Assembly (NCBI GenBank): GCA_964655005.1
Contig: CAZZKE010000080.1
Span: forward strand, 1 to 11,868
DNA from: CAZZKE01 sp964655005
GTDB taxonomy: Bacteria > Pseudomonadota > Alphaproteobacteria > Rhodospirillales > JABHCV01
Reading direction: 5' to 3'
Length of the DNA stretch: 11,868 nucleotides
In this document: positions 1 through 7,430 of the stretch, in pieces
Layout of the letters: the number at the start of each line of letters is the position of its first letter
Position numbering within the stretch: position 1 is the stretch's first letter
Made by a program: the position numbers and the translations under genes
Notes under the pieces: model-generated
The model's database searches: none
The model's input: only the letters and a program-made list of their open reading frames with translations
What the model was told of the DNA's origin: nothing

Positions 1-6
1 GAACGG

Positions 7-1381
7 GTGACCGTCAAAAGCTACGACCTAGCCGTTATAGGCGGCGGAATTAACGGCTGCGGGGTTGCCCGTGACGCCGCCGGGCGGGGCCTGTCCGTTT
101 ACCTTGCCGAAAAAGGCGATCTGGCCTGCGGCACCTCGTCGGCTTCCACCAAACTGATCCACGGCGGCCTGCGCTATCTGGAACATTATGAATTCCGCCT
201 GGTCCGGGAATCCCTGATCGAGCGCGAAGTCCTGCTTCGCGCCGCCCCCCACATCATTTCACCGTTGCGCTTCGTGCTGCCCCATAACTCTGAACAACGA
301 CCGGTCTGGCTGATTCGTCTGGGGCTTTTCCTGTACGATCATTTGGGCGGGCGGAAGTTGTTGCCGCCATCGGCTTACGTCGATCTGCGCCACGATCCCG
401 CCGGCGCCCCTTTGCAGGATAAATACACCCGGGGATTCGAATATTCCGACTGCTGTGTCGATGATTCCCGGCTGGTCGTGCTCAACGCCGTGGATGCCGC
501 CCGGCTGGGCGCCGATATTCACGTTCGCACGGAAGTAACGTCGGCGGTGCGTAGCGATGGAGCATGGCGGATCGATAGCACCGGCCCGGCCGGCGACGGG
601 CAGACCATCAAGGCCCGCATGCTGGTCAACGCCGCCGGCCCCTGGGTCGGCGGTGTTATAAGCGACCGCATCGAAACGACATCGCAACCGAAAATCCGGC
701 TGGTCAAGGGCAGCCACGTCGTAGTGCCGGAAATTTTTGACCATGACCGCGCATATATATTCCAGAATGCCGATAACCGGGTGATCTTCGCCATTCCCTA
801 TGAACGTGATTTCACACTGATCGGTACGACCGATGTGGATTTTGAAGGCGACCTTGACGAAATTGACGCATCGACCGACGAAACCGCCTATCTGTGCGCC
901 GCCGCCAGTGAATATTTCAAGGCGCCGGTCAGTCCGGATAACGTTGTGTGGTCCTATGCCGGGGTCCGCCCGCTGTTTGATAACGGCAGCGGCACGGCCC
1001 AGGAAACGACCCGCGACTACGTTCTTGACCTGCAAGGAAGGCCGGGCGAACCGCCGNNNNNNNNNNNNNNNNNNNNNNNNNNNNNNNNNNNNNNNNNNNN
1101 NNNNNNNNNNNNNNNNNNNNNNNNNNNNNNNNNNNNNNNNNNNNNNNNNNNNNNNNCGGGCCAACGATATCCTGGATGGCGTTGCCGTCATGGATGATCT
1201 GGGGCATCATTTCGGGGCCGGGCTGTACCGTCGCGAAGTCGAGTACCTGATCGCCATGGAATGGGCCGGAAGCGCCGACGACATCCTGTGGCGGCGCGGC
1301 AAGCTCGGGCTGCGTCTGGACGAGAAGGAAGTAGATGCTCTGGACCGATGGGTGAAGGCTCATAACCCGGCGGAGAATTAG
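7..1381 (+). CDS. glpD: Aerobic glycerol-3-phosphate dehydrogenase GlpD, interrupted by an assembly gap
   Basis: FAD-dependent enzyme that oxidises sn-glycerol 3-phosphate to dihydroxyacetone phosphate at the inner membrane and passes electrons to quinone. The N-terminal half (350 residues, 7-1056) opens with a Rossmann FAD motif, G12-x-G14-x-x-G17 (VIGGGINGCG). It continues with the GlpD hallmarks TSSASTKLIHGGLRYLEHYE, GFEYSDC, NAAGPWV, KGSHVVVP, IGTTDVDFEGD and the GVRPL segment near residue 321. The C-terminal part (74 residues, 1157-1381) has the family ending DDLGHHFGAGLYRREVEYLI and DDILWRRGKLGL. The halves lie in different frames only because the 100-N filler is not a multiple of three. 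Against the ~500-residue family, about 75-80 residues are missing. The GTG at 7 gives a normal N-terminus, but the frame is open to the window edge, so the start is not proven. It is co-directional with glpK, 8 nt downstream. Confidence 0.93.
1057..1156. other. Assembly gap of 100 N inside glpD
   Basis: Exactly 100 N, the conventional filler for a gap of unknown size. The codon grid before the gap ends at 1056 and the one after begins at 1157, so the true insert must be a multiple of three if glpD is intact. Comparison with the GlpD family (recalled E. coli protein, not aligned here) suggests roughly 230-240 bp are really missing. The lost part covers the conserved FGGKLTTYR region and the start of the C-terminal domain. 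Confidence 0.95.
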
Positions 1382-1389
1382 GGGAAAAA

Positions 1390-2889
1390 ATGGCCAATTA
1401 CGTGCTCGCCATAGACCAGGGAACGACATCGTCCAGGGCCATGCTGTTTGATCAGAACCACGCGATTGCAGCCGTGGATCAGCGCGAATTCACGCAACAC
1501 TTTCCTAATTCCGGATGGGTCGAACACGACGCCTGCGATATCTGGGATACCGTGCTTGCAGCCTGTCGCGGGGCCATCGCGAAGGCCGCCGCCAGCGCCG
1601 CCGATATAGCCGCCATCGGCATTGCCAATCAGCGGGAAACAACCATTATCTGGGACCGTGACAGCGGCAAGCCGATTCATCGCGCCATCGTCTGGCAGGA
1701 CCGGCGGACATCTTCGATTTGCAATGCCCTCAAGGATTCGGGGCTCGAAGCCGTGGTCTCCGAAAAAACCGGCCTGTTGCTGGATCCCTATTTTTCCGGC
1801 TCGAAAATAGCATGGATTCTGGATCATGTGGACGGCGCAAGGGAAGCCGCCAATCGGGGCCGGCTGGCCTTCGGCACCGTCGACAGTTTCCTGTTATGGC
1901 GGCTGACCGACGGACGGGTGCACGCCACCGACGCCACCAACGCCAGCCGGACCATGCTCTATGACATCCACCGGGGCCGGTGGAGCGATGAACTGCTGGA
2001 TATTTTCAATGTTCCGGCCAGTCTGTTGCCCAAGGTTATGGATAGCGCCGATGATTTTGGCGAAACGGACCCGCAACTGTTCGGCGGTGCAATTCCCATC
2101 TGCGGCATCGCCGGCGACCAGCAGGCGGCGACCGTCGGCCAGGCCTGCTTTGCGCCGGGCATGATTAAATCGACCTACGGCACCGGTTGCTTCGCCCTCC
2201 TCAACACCGGAGCAACCGCCGTCACCTCGTCCAACCGGTTACTGACGACTATCGCCTACCAACTCGGCGGCCGGCCGACCTATGCCCTGGAAGGCTCGAT
2301 CTTTGTCGCCGGGGCCGCCGTGCAGTGGTTGCGCGATGGCCTGAAAATTATCGCCGAGGCCGGGCAATCGGGTGAGCTGGCAAGCCGGGCGGATGACAAT
2401 CAGGCGGTCTATCTGGTGCCCGCCTTCGTTGGCCTGGGCGCCCCCTATTGGGACTCTGAGGCCCGTGGCGCCATGTTCGGCCTGACCCGCAACACCGGCC
2501 CCGCAGAACTGGCCCGTGCCGCCCTTGAAAGCGTCGGTTATCAAACCCGCGACCTGCTCGAAGCCATGGCCGGGGACTGGTCGGGGGCGAAAAACGGTAC
2601 GGTGTTGCGGGTCGATGGCGGGATGGCCGCCTCGGACTGGACCATGCAGTTCCTGGCCGATATTCTGGGCGCCCCGGTCGACCGGCCCGTGGTCCGGGAA
2701 ACCACGGCGCTGGGCGCCGCCTATCTGGCCGGTCAGCACTGCGGAATCTATCCCGGCCCCGAAGGCTTCGCCGCAACCTGGGAGCTGGAGCGGCGTTTCG
2801 AACCGGAAATGGAGCCGGCCCGGGCCGACCGCCAATACCAGGGCTGGCGCGACGCGGTCAGGCGGACGTTGAGCGGGTATTCGCCGTAA
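1390..2889 (+). CDS. glpK: Glycerol kinase GlpK
   Basis: Cytoplasmic FGGY-family kinase that phosphorylates glycerol with ATP to sn-glycerol 3-phosphate, the substrate of the GlpD encoded just upstream. The 499-residue length is normal. Visible motifs: phosphate-1 loop AIDQGTTSSR (residues 7-16), NQRETTIIWDR and IVWQDRRT, the catalytic-base segment GIAGDQQAA with Asp243, the ATP-binding YGTGCF segment, VGLGAPYWDSEARG, and the C-terminal LRVDGGMAASDWTMQF and TTALGAAYLAG. The ATG at 1390 follows a GGGGA Shine-Dalgarno sequence with close spacing and lies 8 nt after the glpD stop, so the two are almost certainly co-transcribed. The loop before GIAGDQ reads LFGGAIPI. It lacks the GGKGGTR-type segment that binds fructose 1,6-bisphosphate in the E. 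coli enzyme, so that inhibition may be absent (inference). The last 32 nt overlap the oppositely oriented nucleotidyltransferase gene. Confidence 0.97.
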   Translation: MANYVLAIDQGTTSSRAMLFDQNHAIAAVDQREFTQHFPNSGWVEHDACDIWDTVLAACRGAIAKAAASAADIAAIGIANQRETTIIWDRDSGKPIHRAIVWQDRRTSSICNALKDSGLEAVVSEKTGLLLDPYFSGSKIAWILDHVDGAREAANRGRLAFGTVDSFLLWRLTDGRVHATDATNASRTMLYDIHRGRWSDELLDIFNVPASLLPKVMDSADDFGETDPQLFGGAIPICGIAGDQQAATVGQACFAPGMIKSTYGTGCFALLNTGATAVTSSNRLLTTIAYQLGGRPTYALEGSIFVAGAAVQWLRDGLKIIAEAGQSGELASRADDNQAVYLVPAFVGLGAPYWDSEARGAMFGLTRNTGPAELARAALESVGYQTRDLLEAMAGDWSGAKNGTVLRVDGGMAASDWTMQFLADILGAPVDRPVVRETTALGAAYLAGQHCGIYPGPEGFAATWELERRFEPEMEPARADRQYQGWRDAVRRTLSGYSP

Positions 2890-3457
2890 AATCCCCGGTC
2901 GTGTCGAAATCTTGCCGGTAGGCCGGATTGGCGACATCGAGACGCCGCACCAGTTCCGGGTGGGCATCCATATAGTCGCGGCATCCGACGTTGCTTCCAG
3001 CCGCCAGAATAGCATCACGCAGGGCGACGGGAAAGACCACCGGGTTGCCCCTTTTCCCCGACAAACAGGGCATTACGATGCGGTCCGGGCTCTCACCGAA
3101 GGCCTCGATCAGGGCGTCGTAGTCGGCACTGTCCAGCAGCGGCTGATCGGCCAGGCACATCATGAAACCGGTGGCGTCATCGGCGACGGCGCCGACCCCG
3201 CAGCGGACCGAAGTCAGGCGGCCCTCGCCGAAAGCCGGATTGAAAACCGTCGTCAATTCCAGCCCCGACAGGGCGGCGGCAACCCGCTCGGCCTGATGCC
3301 CCAGGATGACCACAACACGCCGGACCCGGCTGGCGCACAAGGCCCGGGCGACCCGGCGGACCATGGCTTCGCCGTCTATTTCGGCCAGTAACTTGTTGGC
3401 CGTTCCGAAACGCCTCGATTGCCCGGCGGCCAGCAATATGGCGGTAATTCCCTGCAT
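2858..3457 (-). CDS. mocA: MocA-like molybdenum cofactor cytidylyltransferase (NTP transferase family)
   Basis: Predicted soluble nucleotidyltransferase of the MobA/MocA/PucB family. MocA joins CMP to molybdopterin to make the cytosine-dinucleotide cofactor used by xanthine-dehydrogenase-type hydroxylases. From the ATG at 3457 (199 residues) it shows the N-terminal nucleotide-binding motif LAAGQSRRFG (residues 9-18) followed by NKLL, a metal-binding ADQPLL segment near residue 104, GKRGNPVVF, and a late FDTTGDF. The order fits MocA better than MobA, but substrate choice between CTP and GTP cannot be read safely. I prefer the ATG because it puts the motif at the usual distance from the N-terminus and has an AGGTGGA-like ribosome site upstream; a GTG at 3472 would add five residues. 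It is the last gene of the transporter operon, directly after the ATPase stop, and overlaps the glpK 3' end by 32 nt. Confidence 0.8.
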   Translation of the reverse strand: MQGITAILLAAGQSRRFGTANKLLAEIDGEAMVRRVARALCASRVRRVVVILGHQAERVAAALSGLELTTVFNPAFGEGRLTSVRCGVGAVADDATGFMMCLADQPLLDSADYDALIEAFGESPDRIVMPCLSGKRGNPVVFPVALRDAILAAGSNVGCRDYMDAHPELVRRLDVANPAYRQDFDTTGDFTANTRSTSA

Positions 3458-3472
3458 ATATGACGTTTCCAC

Positions 3473-4474
3473 CTATTCGCCCTGAAGGACTTGATTGTCC
3501 CGAATATCCGCCGCCAGCCAGCAGCGCACCCAGCGTCCGGGGGTTAGTTCCTGCAGTTCGGGCGGCGGTGAGGCGCGGCAGACATCACGCGCATGGGGGC
3601 AACGCATATTAAACCGGCAGCCGACCGGGATATCCCTGGGGCTGGGCAAATCGCCCTTCAGAATCAGCCGCTGCCTGGGCACCGTCGGGTCGGGAATCGG
3701 CGACGCCGACAGCAGCGCTACGCTATAGGGATGATAGGCGTACTCGTAAAATGCCTGGCTTTCCGCCAGCTCGACAATCTGTCCCAGATACATGATGGCG
3801 ATGCGGTCGCTGATATGTTCGACCACGCTTAAATCATGGGAAATGAAAAGGTAAGTCAGGCCAAATTCTTTTTGCAGGTTTTCAAGCAGGTTGATGATCT
3901 GCGCCTGGATCGACACGTCCAGCGCCGAAACCGGTTCGTCGCAAACCACCAGTTTCGGGTTCAGCGCCAGCGCCCTGGCGATGCCGATGCGCTGGCGCTG
4001 GCCGCCGCTGAATTCATGGGGATAGCGACCGCCGTATTCACTGCGTATTCCGACGGTTTCCAGAAGCTCGGCGACGCGGCGGCGGCGATCTGCCTTCGAC
4101 ATGGATTTTTCATGAATAATCAGCGGCTCTTCGATGATTTTGTAGGCGGTCATGCGTGGATTGAGAGACGAATACGGGTCTTGAAAAATAGTCTGGATAT
4201 CCCGCCGCAATCCGCTTAGTTCCGGACCCTTCAGGTCCAGGGTGCTGTTGCCTTCGAATTCGATTGTGCCGCCCGTGGCATCTTCCAGACGGGTTATCAG
4301 CTTGCCCAGCGTACTCTTGCCGCAACCGCTCTCGCCCACCAGCCCCAGGGTTTCACCGCTGCTGATCGAAAGATCGACGCCATCGACCGCCTTGACCCAG
4401 CCCGACACACCGGAGAACACGCCGGTCCTGACCGGGTAATGCTTCTGCAAATTCCTGAGGTCAAGGATTGTCAT
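3473..4474 (-). CDS. Peptide-type ABC transporter ATP-binding protein (DppF/OppF-like)
   Basis: Second of two ATPases that energise a dipeptide/oligopeptide-type importer at the cytoplasmic face. The 333 residues contain Walker A GESGCGKST (47-55), Q-loop Q98 in IFQDPYSSLNPR, the ABC signature FSGGQRQR (155-162), Walker B LVVCDEP (175-181), the SALDV D-loop and switch His213. The C-terminal oligopeptide-transporter domain has four cysteines in the GCRFNMRCPHARDVC to RCWL region. In the Dpp family this pattern is linked to an iron-sulfur cluster (family knowledge). The ATG overlaps the stop of the preceding ATPase gene as ATGA (4471-4474), which indicates translational coupling. The substrate is not readable from the ATPase. 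Confidence 0.95.
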   Translation of the reverse strand: MTILDLRNLQKHYPVRTGVFSGVSGWVKAVDGVDLSISSGETLGLVGESGCGKSTLGKLITRLEDATGGTIEFEGNSTLDLKGPELSGLRRDIQTIFQDPYSSLNPRMTAYKIIEEPLIIHEKSMSKADRRRRVAELLETVGIRSEYGGRYPHEFSGGQRQRIGIARALALNPKLVVCDEPVSALDVSIQAQIINLLENLQKEFGLTYLFISHDLSVVEHISDRIAIMYLGQIVELAESQAFYEYAYHPYSVALLSASPIPDPTVPRQRLILKGDLPSPRDIPVGCRFNMRCPHARDVCRASPPPELQELTPGRWVRCWLAADIRDNQVLQGE

Positions 4475-5484
4475 GTCGGCTCCATACCCAGATGCAGCCA
4501 GCAGCGCACCAGATGATCGTCATCGGCGGCTGCCAGGGGGGGCTCCGACTGTCGGCAAATATCGAGAACCCGGACGCATCGGTCCTGGAACCGGCAACCG
4601 GTGGGCAGATCAAGCAGGTTGGGTACGATGCCGGGGATTGTGGTAAGTTGTTCGTGCTTGCCTTTTTGACGGCGACCGCGCGGGATCGAGCCCAGCAGTC
4701 CGATCGTGTAGGGATGCAGCGGATCGGCGAAAAGAGACCTGACATCGGCGTGTTCGACCACCACCCCGGCATACATCACCGATACCCGCTGGCACATTTC
4801 GGCGATTACCCCCATGTCGTGGGTAATCAGCATGATCGCGGTGTCGTTTTGTTCCTTCATGCGGTCCATCAGATCCAGGATCTGGGCCTGGACCGTGACA
4901 TCAAGCGCTGTCGTCGGCTCATCGGCCAGCAACAGCCGGGGCCGGCAGGCCATCGCCATGGCGATCATCACCCGCTGCCGCATACCGCCGCTTAATTGAT
5001 GCGGAAAATCCCTGGACCGGGCCGCCGGGGCCGGAATTCCCACTGCGGCGAGCATTTCGACCGCGCCGTTCATGGCCTCGCCCTTCGATAATTTTCGATG
5101 CACCCGAATCGATTCGGCAACCTGGTCGCCGACCCGGAAAATCGGATTAAGAGAAGTCATCGGTTCCTGGAATATCATCGAAATCTCGTTGCCACGGATC
5201 TCGCGCAACTCTTTATCGCCGGCCTCGACCAGATCGCCGCGGCCTTCGAATTCTATTTTTCCCGACACGATGCGACCCGGCGGGTTCGCTATCAGGCCGA
5301 TGACCGACAGTGCGGTGACACTTTTTCCGCAGCCGGATTCACCGACCACCCCCAGAGTCTCGCCCTTGCCGACTTCCAGCGACACCCCATCGACCGCCCG
5401 AACGACACCACCGAAGGTAAAAAAATGGGTCTTTAGTTCGCTGATCTTGAGCAGGGGCGCCGGGTCTTCGCTTGCAACGACCAT
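4471..5484 (-). CDS. Peptide-type ABC transporter ATP-binding protein (DppD/OppD-like)
   Basis: First of the two nucleotide-binding subunits, expected to pair with the DppF-like protein encoded next. The 337 residues show Walker A GESGCGKS (48-55), Q106 in IFQEPMTSLNP, signature LSGGMRQR (164-171), Walker B LLLADEP (184-190), TALDV and switch His222 in ITHDMGV. The C-terminal domain carries LLDLPTGCRFQDRC and further cysteines ending at VRCWL, as in DppD proteins. The ATG lies 3 nt after the stop of the permease gene (TAG at 5488-5490), and the gene ends in a 4-nt ATGA overlap with the next ATPase gene. Two complete ATPases in tandem are typical of dpp/opp operons. Confidence 0.95.
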   Translation of the reverse strand: MVVASEDPAPLLKISELKTHFFTFGGVVRAVDGVSLEVGKGETLGVVGESGCGKSVTALSVIGLIANPPGRIVSGKIEFEGRGDLVEAGDKELREIRGNEISMIFQEPMTSLNPIFRVGDQVAESIRVHRKLSKGEAMNGAVEMLAAVGIPAPAARSRDFPHQLSGGMRQRVMIAMAMACRPRLLLADEPTTALDVTVQAQILDLMDRMKEQNDTAIMLITHDMGVIAEMCQRVSVMYAGVVVEHADVRSLFADPLHPYTIGLLGSIPRGRRQKGKHEQLTTIPGIVPNLLDLPTGCRFQDRCVRVLDICRQSEPPLAAADDDHLVRCWLHLGMEPT

Positions 5485-5487
5485 ATT

Positions 5488-6408
5488 CTAGTCCCGTAAT
5501 CGTGGGTCAAGGGCGTCACGCAGACCGTCGCCCAGCAGGTTAAAGCCTAGCACGGTGATGAAAATCGCCAATCCCGGCAGAGTCGCCACATGCGGCGCCG
5601 CAGACAGGAACTGCCGACCGCTGGCCAGCATGGTGCCCCAATCGGATGTCGGCGGCTGCACGCCCAGGCCGAGAAAGCTTAACGCCGCCGCCGCCGTAAT
5701 CATCCAGCCGATATTCAGCGTCGCGGCGACAATTACCGTCGATAGGCAATTCAGCAAGACGTGCGAAATCAGGATCCGGGTGTTGCTGGCGCCGATCCCC
5801 TTGGCCGCCATGACGTAATCGGATTCGCGAATCGACAGTGTCACGCCGCGCACGATGCGGGTGAAAAAGGGAATATTAACCAGCGCCACGGCGATCATGC
5901 CGTTAAGCAGCCCCGGCCCCAACACGGCGATCACGGTAAGCGCCAGCAGGAAATACGGAAAGGCCATCAGGATATCGATAAACCGGCTGATGACGCTATC
6001 CAGCCAGCCCAGAAAATAGCCGCTGATTAGCCCAAGCAGGGTGCCCAATACCAACGCGATGCTGGTCGCCGAAAGCGATACCAGCAGGGTCACCCGCGCG
6101 CCCCAGATCAGCCGGCTCAGAATATCCCGCCCCAACTCGTCACTACCCAACAGCCGACCGGCGGAGCCTATCGGTCCAAGCCGCGCCGGGGCATTGACCG
6201 CATTGGGATCGAGCGGCGCCAGCCAGGGCGCGAAAATCGCCATGGTTACCGCGATAAAGACGATAACCGCACCCAGTATTGACAGCTTGTTCCGGCGAAA
6301 CCGGGCAAACACCGACTGCGTAGGCGGAAAAATATCCGCCGCCGCGCCGGGGCCATCCGGCATATCCGACCGGGCGCCGTTTTCCAGTACAGTTTTCCCG
6401 GTCATCAT
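5488..6408 (-). CDS. Peptide-type ABC transporter permease (DppC-like)
   Basis: Inner-membrane permease of the BPD_transp_1 family, 306 residues. A soluble N-terminal stretch of about 40 residues is followed by a first membrane segment (about 43-64). Then come the DppC signature GSDELGRDILSRLIWGAR (88-105) and membrane segments near 106-131, 148-169, 171-188, 226-250 and 276-296. The EAA coupling motif DYVMAAKGIGAS (198-208) contacts the ATPases. The C-terminus DGLRDALDPRLRD is typical of DppC. The gene begins with tandem ATG codons; the first overlaps the upstream permease stop as ATGA (6405-6408). It should form the heterodimeric pore with the DppB-like protein. Confidence 0.95.
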   Translation of the reverse strand: MMTGKTVLENGARSDMPDGPGAAADIFPPTQSVFARFRRNKLSILGAVIVFIAVTMAIFAPWLAPLDPNAVNAPARLGPIGSAGRLLGSDELGRDILSRLIWGARVTLLVSLSATSIALVLGTLLGLISGYFLGWLDSVISRFIDILMAFPYFLLALTVIAVLGPGLLNGMIAVALVNIPFFTRIVRGVTLSIRESDYVMAAKGIGASNTRILISHVLLNCLSTVIVAATLNIGWMITAAAALSFLGLGVQPPTSDWGTMLASGRQFLSAAPHVATLPGLAIFITVLGFNLLGDGLRDALDPRLRD

Positions 6409-7352
6409 CGGTACCGTATTCGGGGGTCCAGATAAGCGTACAGCATATCGACCAGCAGATTGACAAAAACGAACATGGCGGCGACGAGGAAGACCCCCCC
6501 CTGAACCATGGGATAATCCCGCGCCTGAATGGCCCGGACCATCATCTGGCCGATTCCGGGCCAGGAAAAAACCGTTTCCGTAATAACCGAACCGCCGAGC
6601 AGATAGCCGACCTGCATCCCCAGCACCGTGACGATAGTGATCGAGGCGTTCCTGAGCGCATGGACATAAATCACCGTGCGTTCGCCGAGGCCCTTGGCGC
6701 GCGCCGTGCGGATATAGTCCTGGCGGATTATTTCAAGCATGGCGGACCGTGTCATTCGGGCCAGGATCGCCGCCGAAACGGTGCCCAGGGTAACGGCAGG
6801 CAGCACCAGATGACGGAGCAGGTCGAAAAAATCACCGCCGGCGGGAGAATACATACCGGCCGATGGCAGCCATCGCAAATTCATCGCAAACCCCAGAATG
6901 GCGACGATGCCGGTAAAAAACAACGGCATACTAACACCGGCCAAGGCCAGCAGCATGACCCCGGAATCGAATAATGAATACTGCCTGACGGCGGAAATAA
7001 TCCCCGCCGACACCCCCAGCAACACGGCTATAATAAGGCTGGTAATGGTCAGGATGGCGGTCGCCTGGAAGCGCGACCAAACTTCCGGAAAGACTTCCCG
7101 GCCCAACACGATGGAGCGGCCGAAATCCCCCCTGGCCATCTTCGAAACCCAGGTAACATATTGTTCAAGCAGGGGTTTATCCAATCCCAGGTCCTGCCTG
7201 ACCTGGGCAATGGATTTGGCGTTGGCTTCCGGTCCCAGCAGCACCAGCGCCGGATCGCCCGGGGCCAGATGCAACATCGAGAAAACCAGCACCGAGACAC
7301 CGAACAGGACCGGTATGGTATGCAAAAGCCGCCGGATTAAGTATTGCCGCAT
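6405..7352 (-). CDS. Peptide-type ABC transporter permease (DppB-like)
   Basis: Inner-membrane permease, 315 residues, opening with the DppB-type MRQYLIRRLLHTIPVLFGVS and the APGDPA motif. Predicted membrane segments lie near 10-29, 99-121, 134-156, 179-200, 238-258 and 284-306, with the EAA loop DYIRTARAKGLG at 212-223. The ending LVDMLYAYLDPRIRYR is classic for the family. The start lies 78 nt after the binding-protein stop, with a strong stem-loop in between and only a weak ribosome site (an AGG about 14 nt upstream of the ATG). This suggests it is made at a lower level than the binding protein. It overlaps the DppC-like gene by 4 nt. Confidence 0.95.
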   Translation of the reverse strand: MRQYLIRRLLHTIPVLFGVSVLVFSMLHLAPGDPALVLLGPEANAKSIAQVRQDLGLDKPLLEQYVTWVSKMARGDFGRSIVLGREVFPEVWSRFQATAILTITSLIIAVLLGVSAGIISAVRQYSLFDSGVMLLALAGVSMPLFFTGIVAILGFAMNLRWLPSAGMYSPAGGDFFDLLRHLVLPAVTLGTVSAAILARMTRSAMLEIIRQDYIRTARAKGLGERTVIYVHALRNASITIVTVLGMQVGYLLGGSVITETVFSWPGIGQMMVRAIQARDYPMVQGGVFLVAAMFVFVNLLVDMLYAYLDPRIRYR

Positions 7353-7397
7353 GGATGTAGTAAGCCTGAATCAAAGAAGGCGAAACGGGTCGGCGTC

Positions 7398-7423
7398 CCG
7401 ACCGGCGCCAGGGCGCCGGTCGG
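7398..7423 (-). promoter_or_regulatory. Perfect 12-bp intercistronic stem-loop between binding-protein and permease genes
   Basis: The arms CCGACCGGCGCC (7398-7409) and GGCGCCGGTCGG (7412-7423) are exact reverse complements separated by 2 nt, so in practice a 10-bp stem with a small loop. On the minus-strand transcript it starts 7 nt after the binding-protein stop codon. No U-run follows, so it looks less like a full terminator than like a structure that protects the upstream mRNA 3' end or causes partial termination. Such elements are known after binding-protein genes. A further GGTCGG at 7388-7393 can also pair with the CCGACC at 7398-7403, giving a mutually exclusive smaller hairpin. Confidence 0.8.
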
Positions 7424-7430
7424 TTAACGG

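Noticed and set aside
2239..3018. Long minus-strand frame opposite glpK (259 codons)
   Set aside because: Glycine- and arginine-rich shadow frame on the antisense of a clear glpK gene, as is common in GC-rich DNA.
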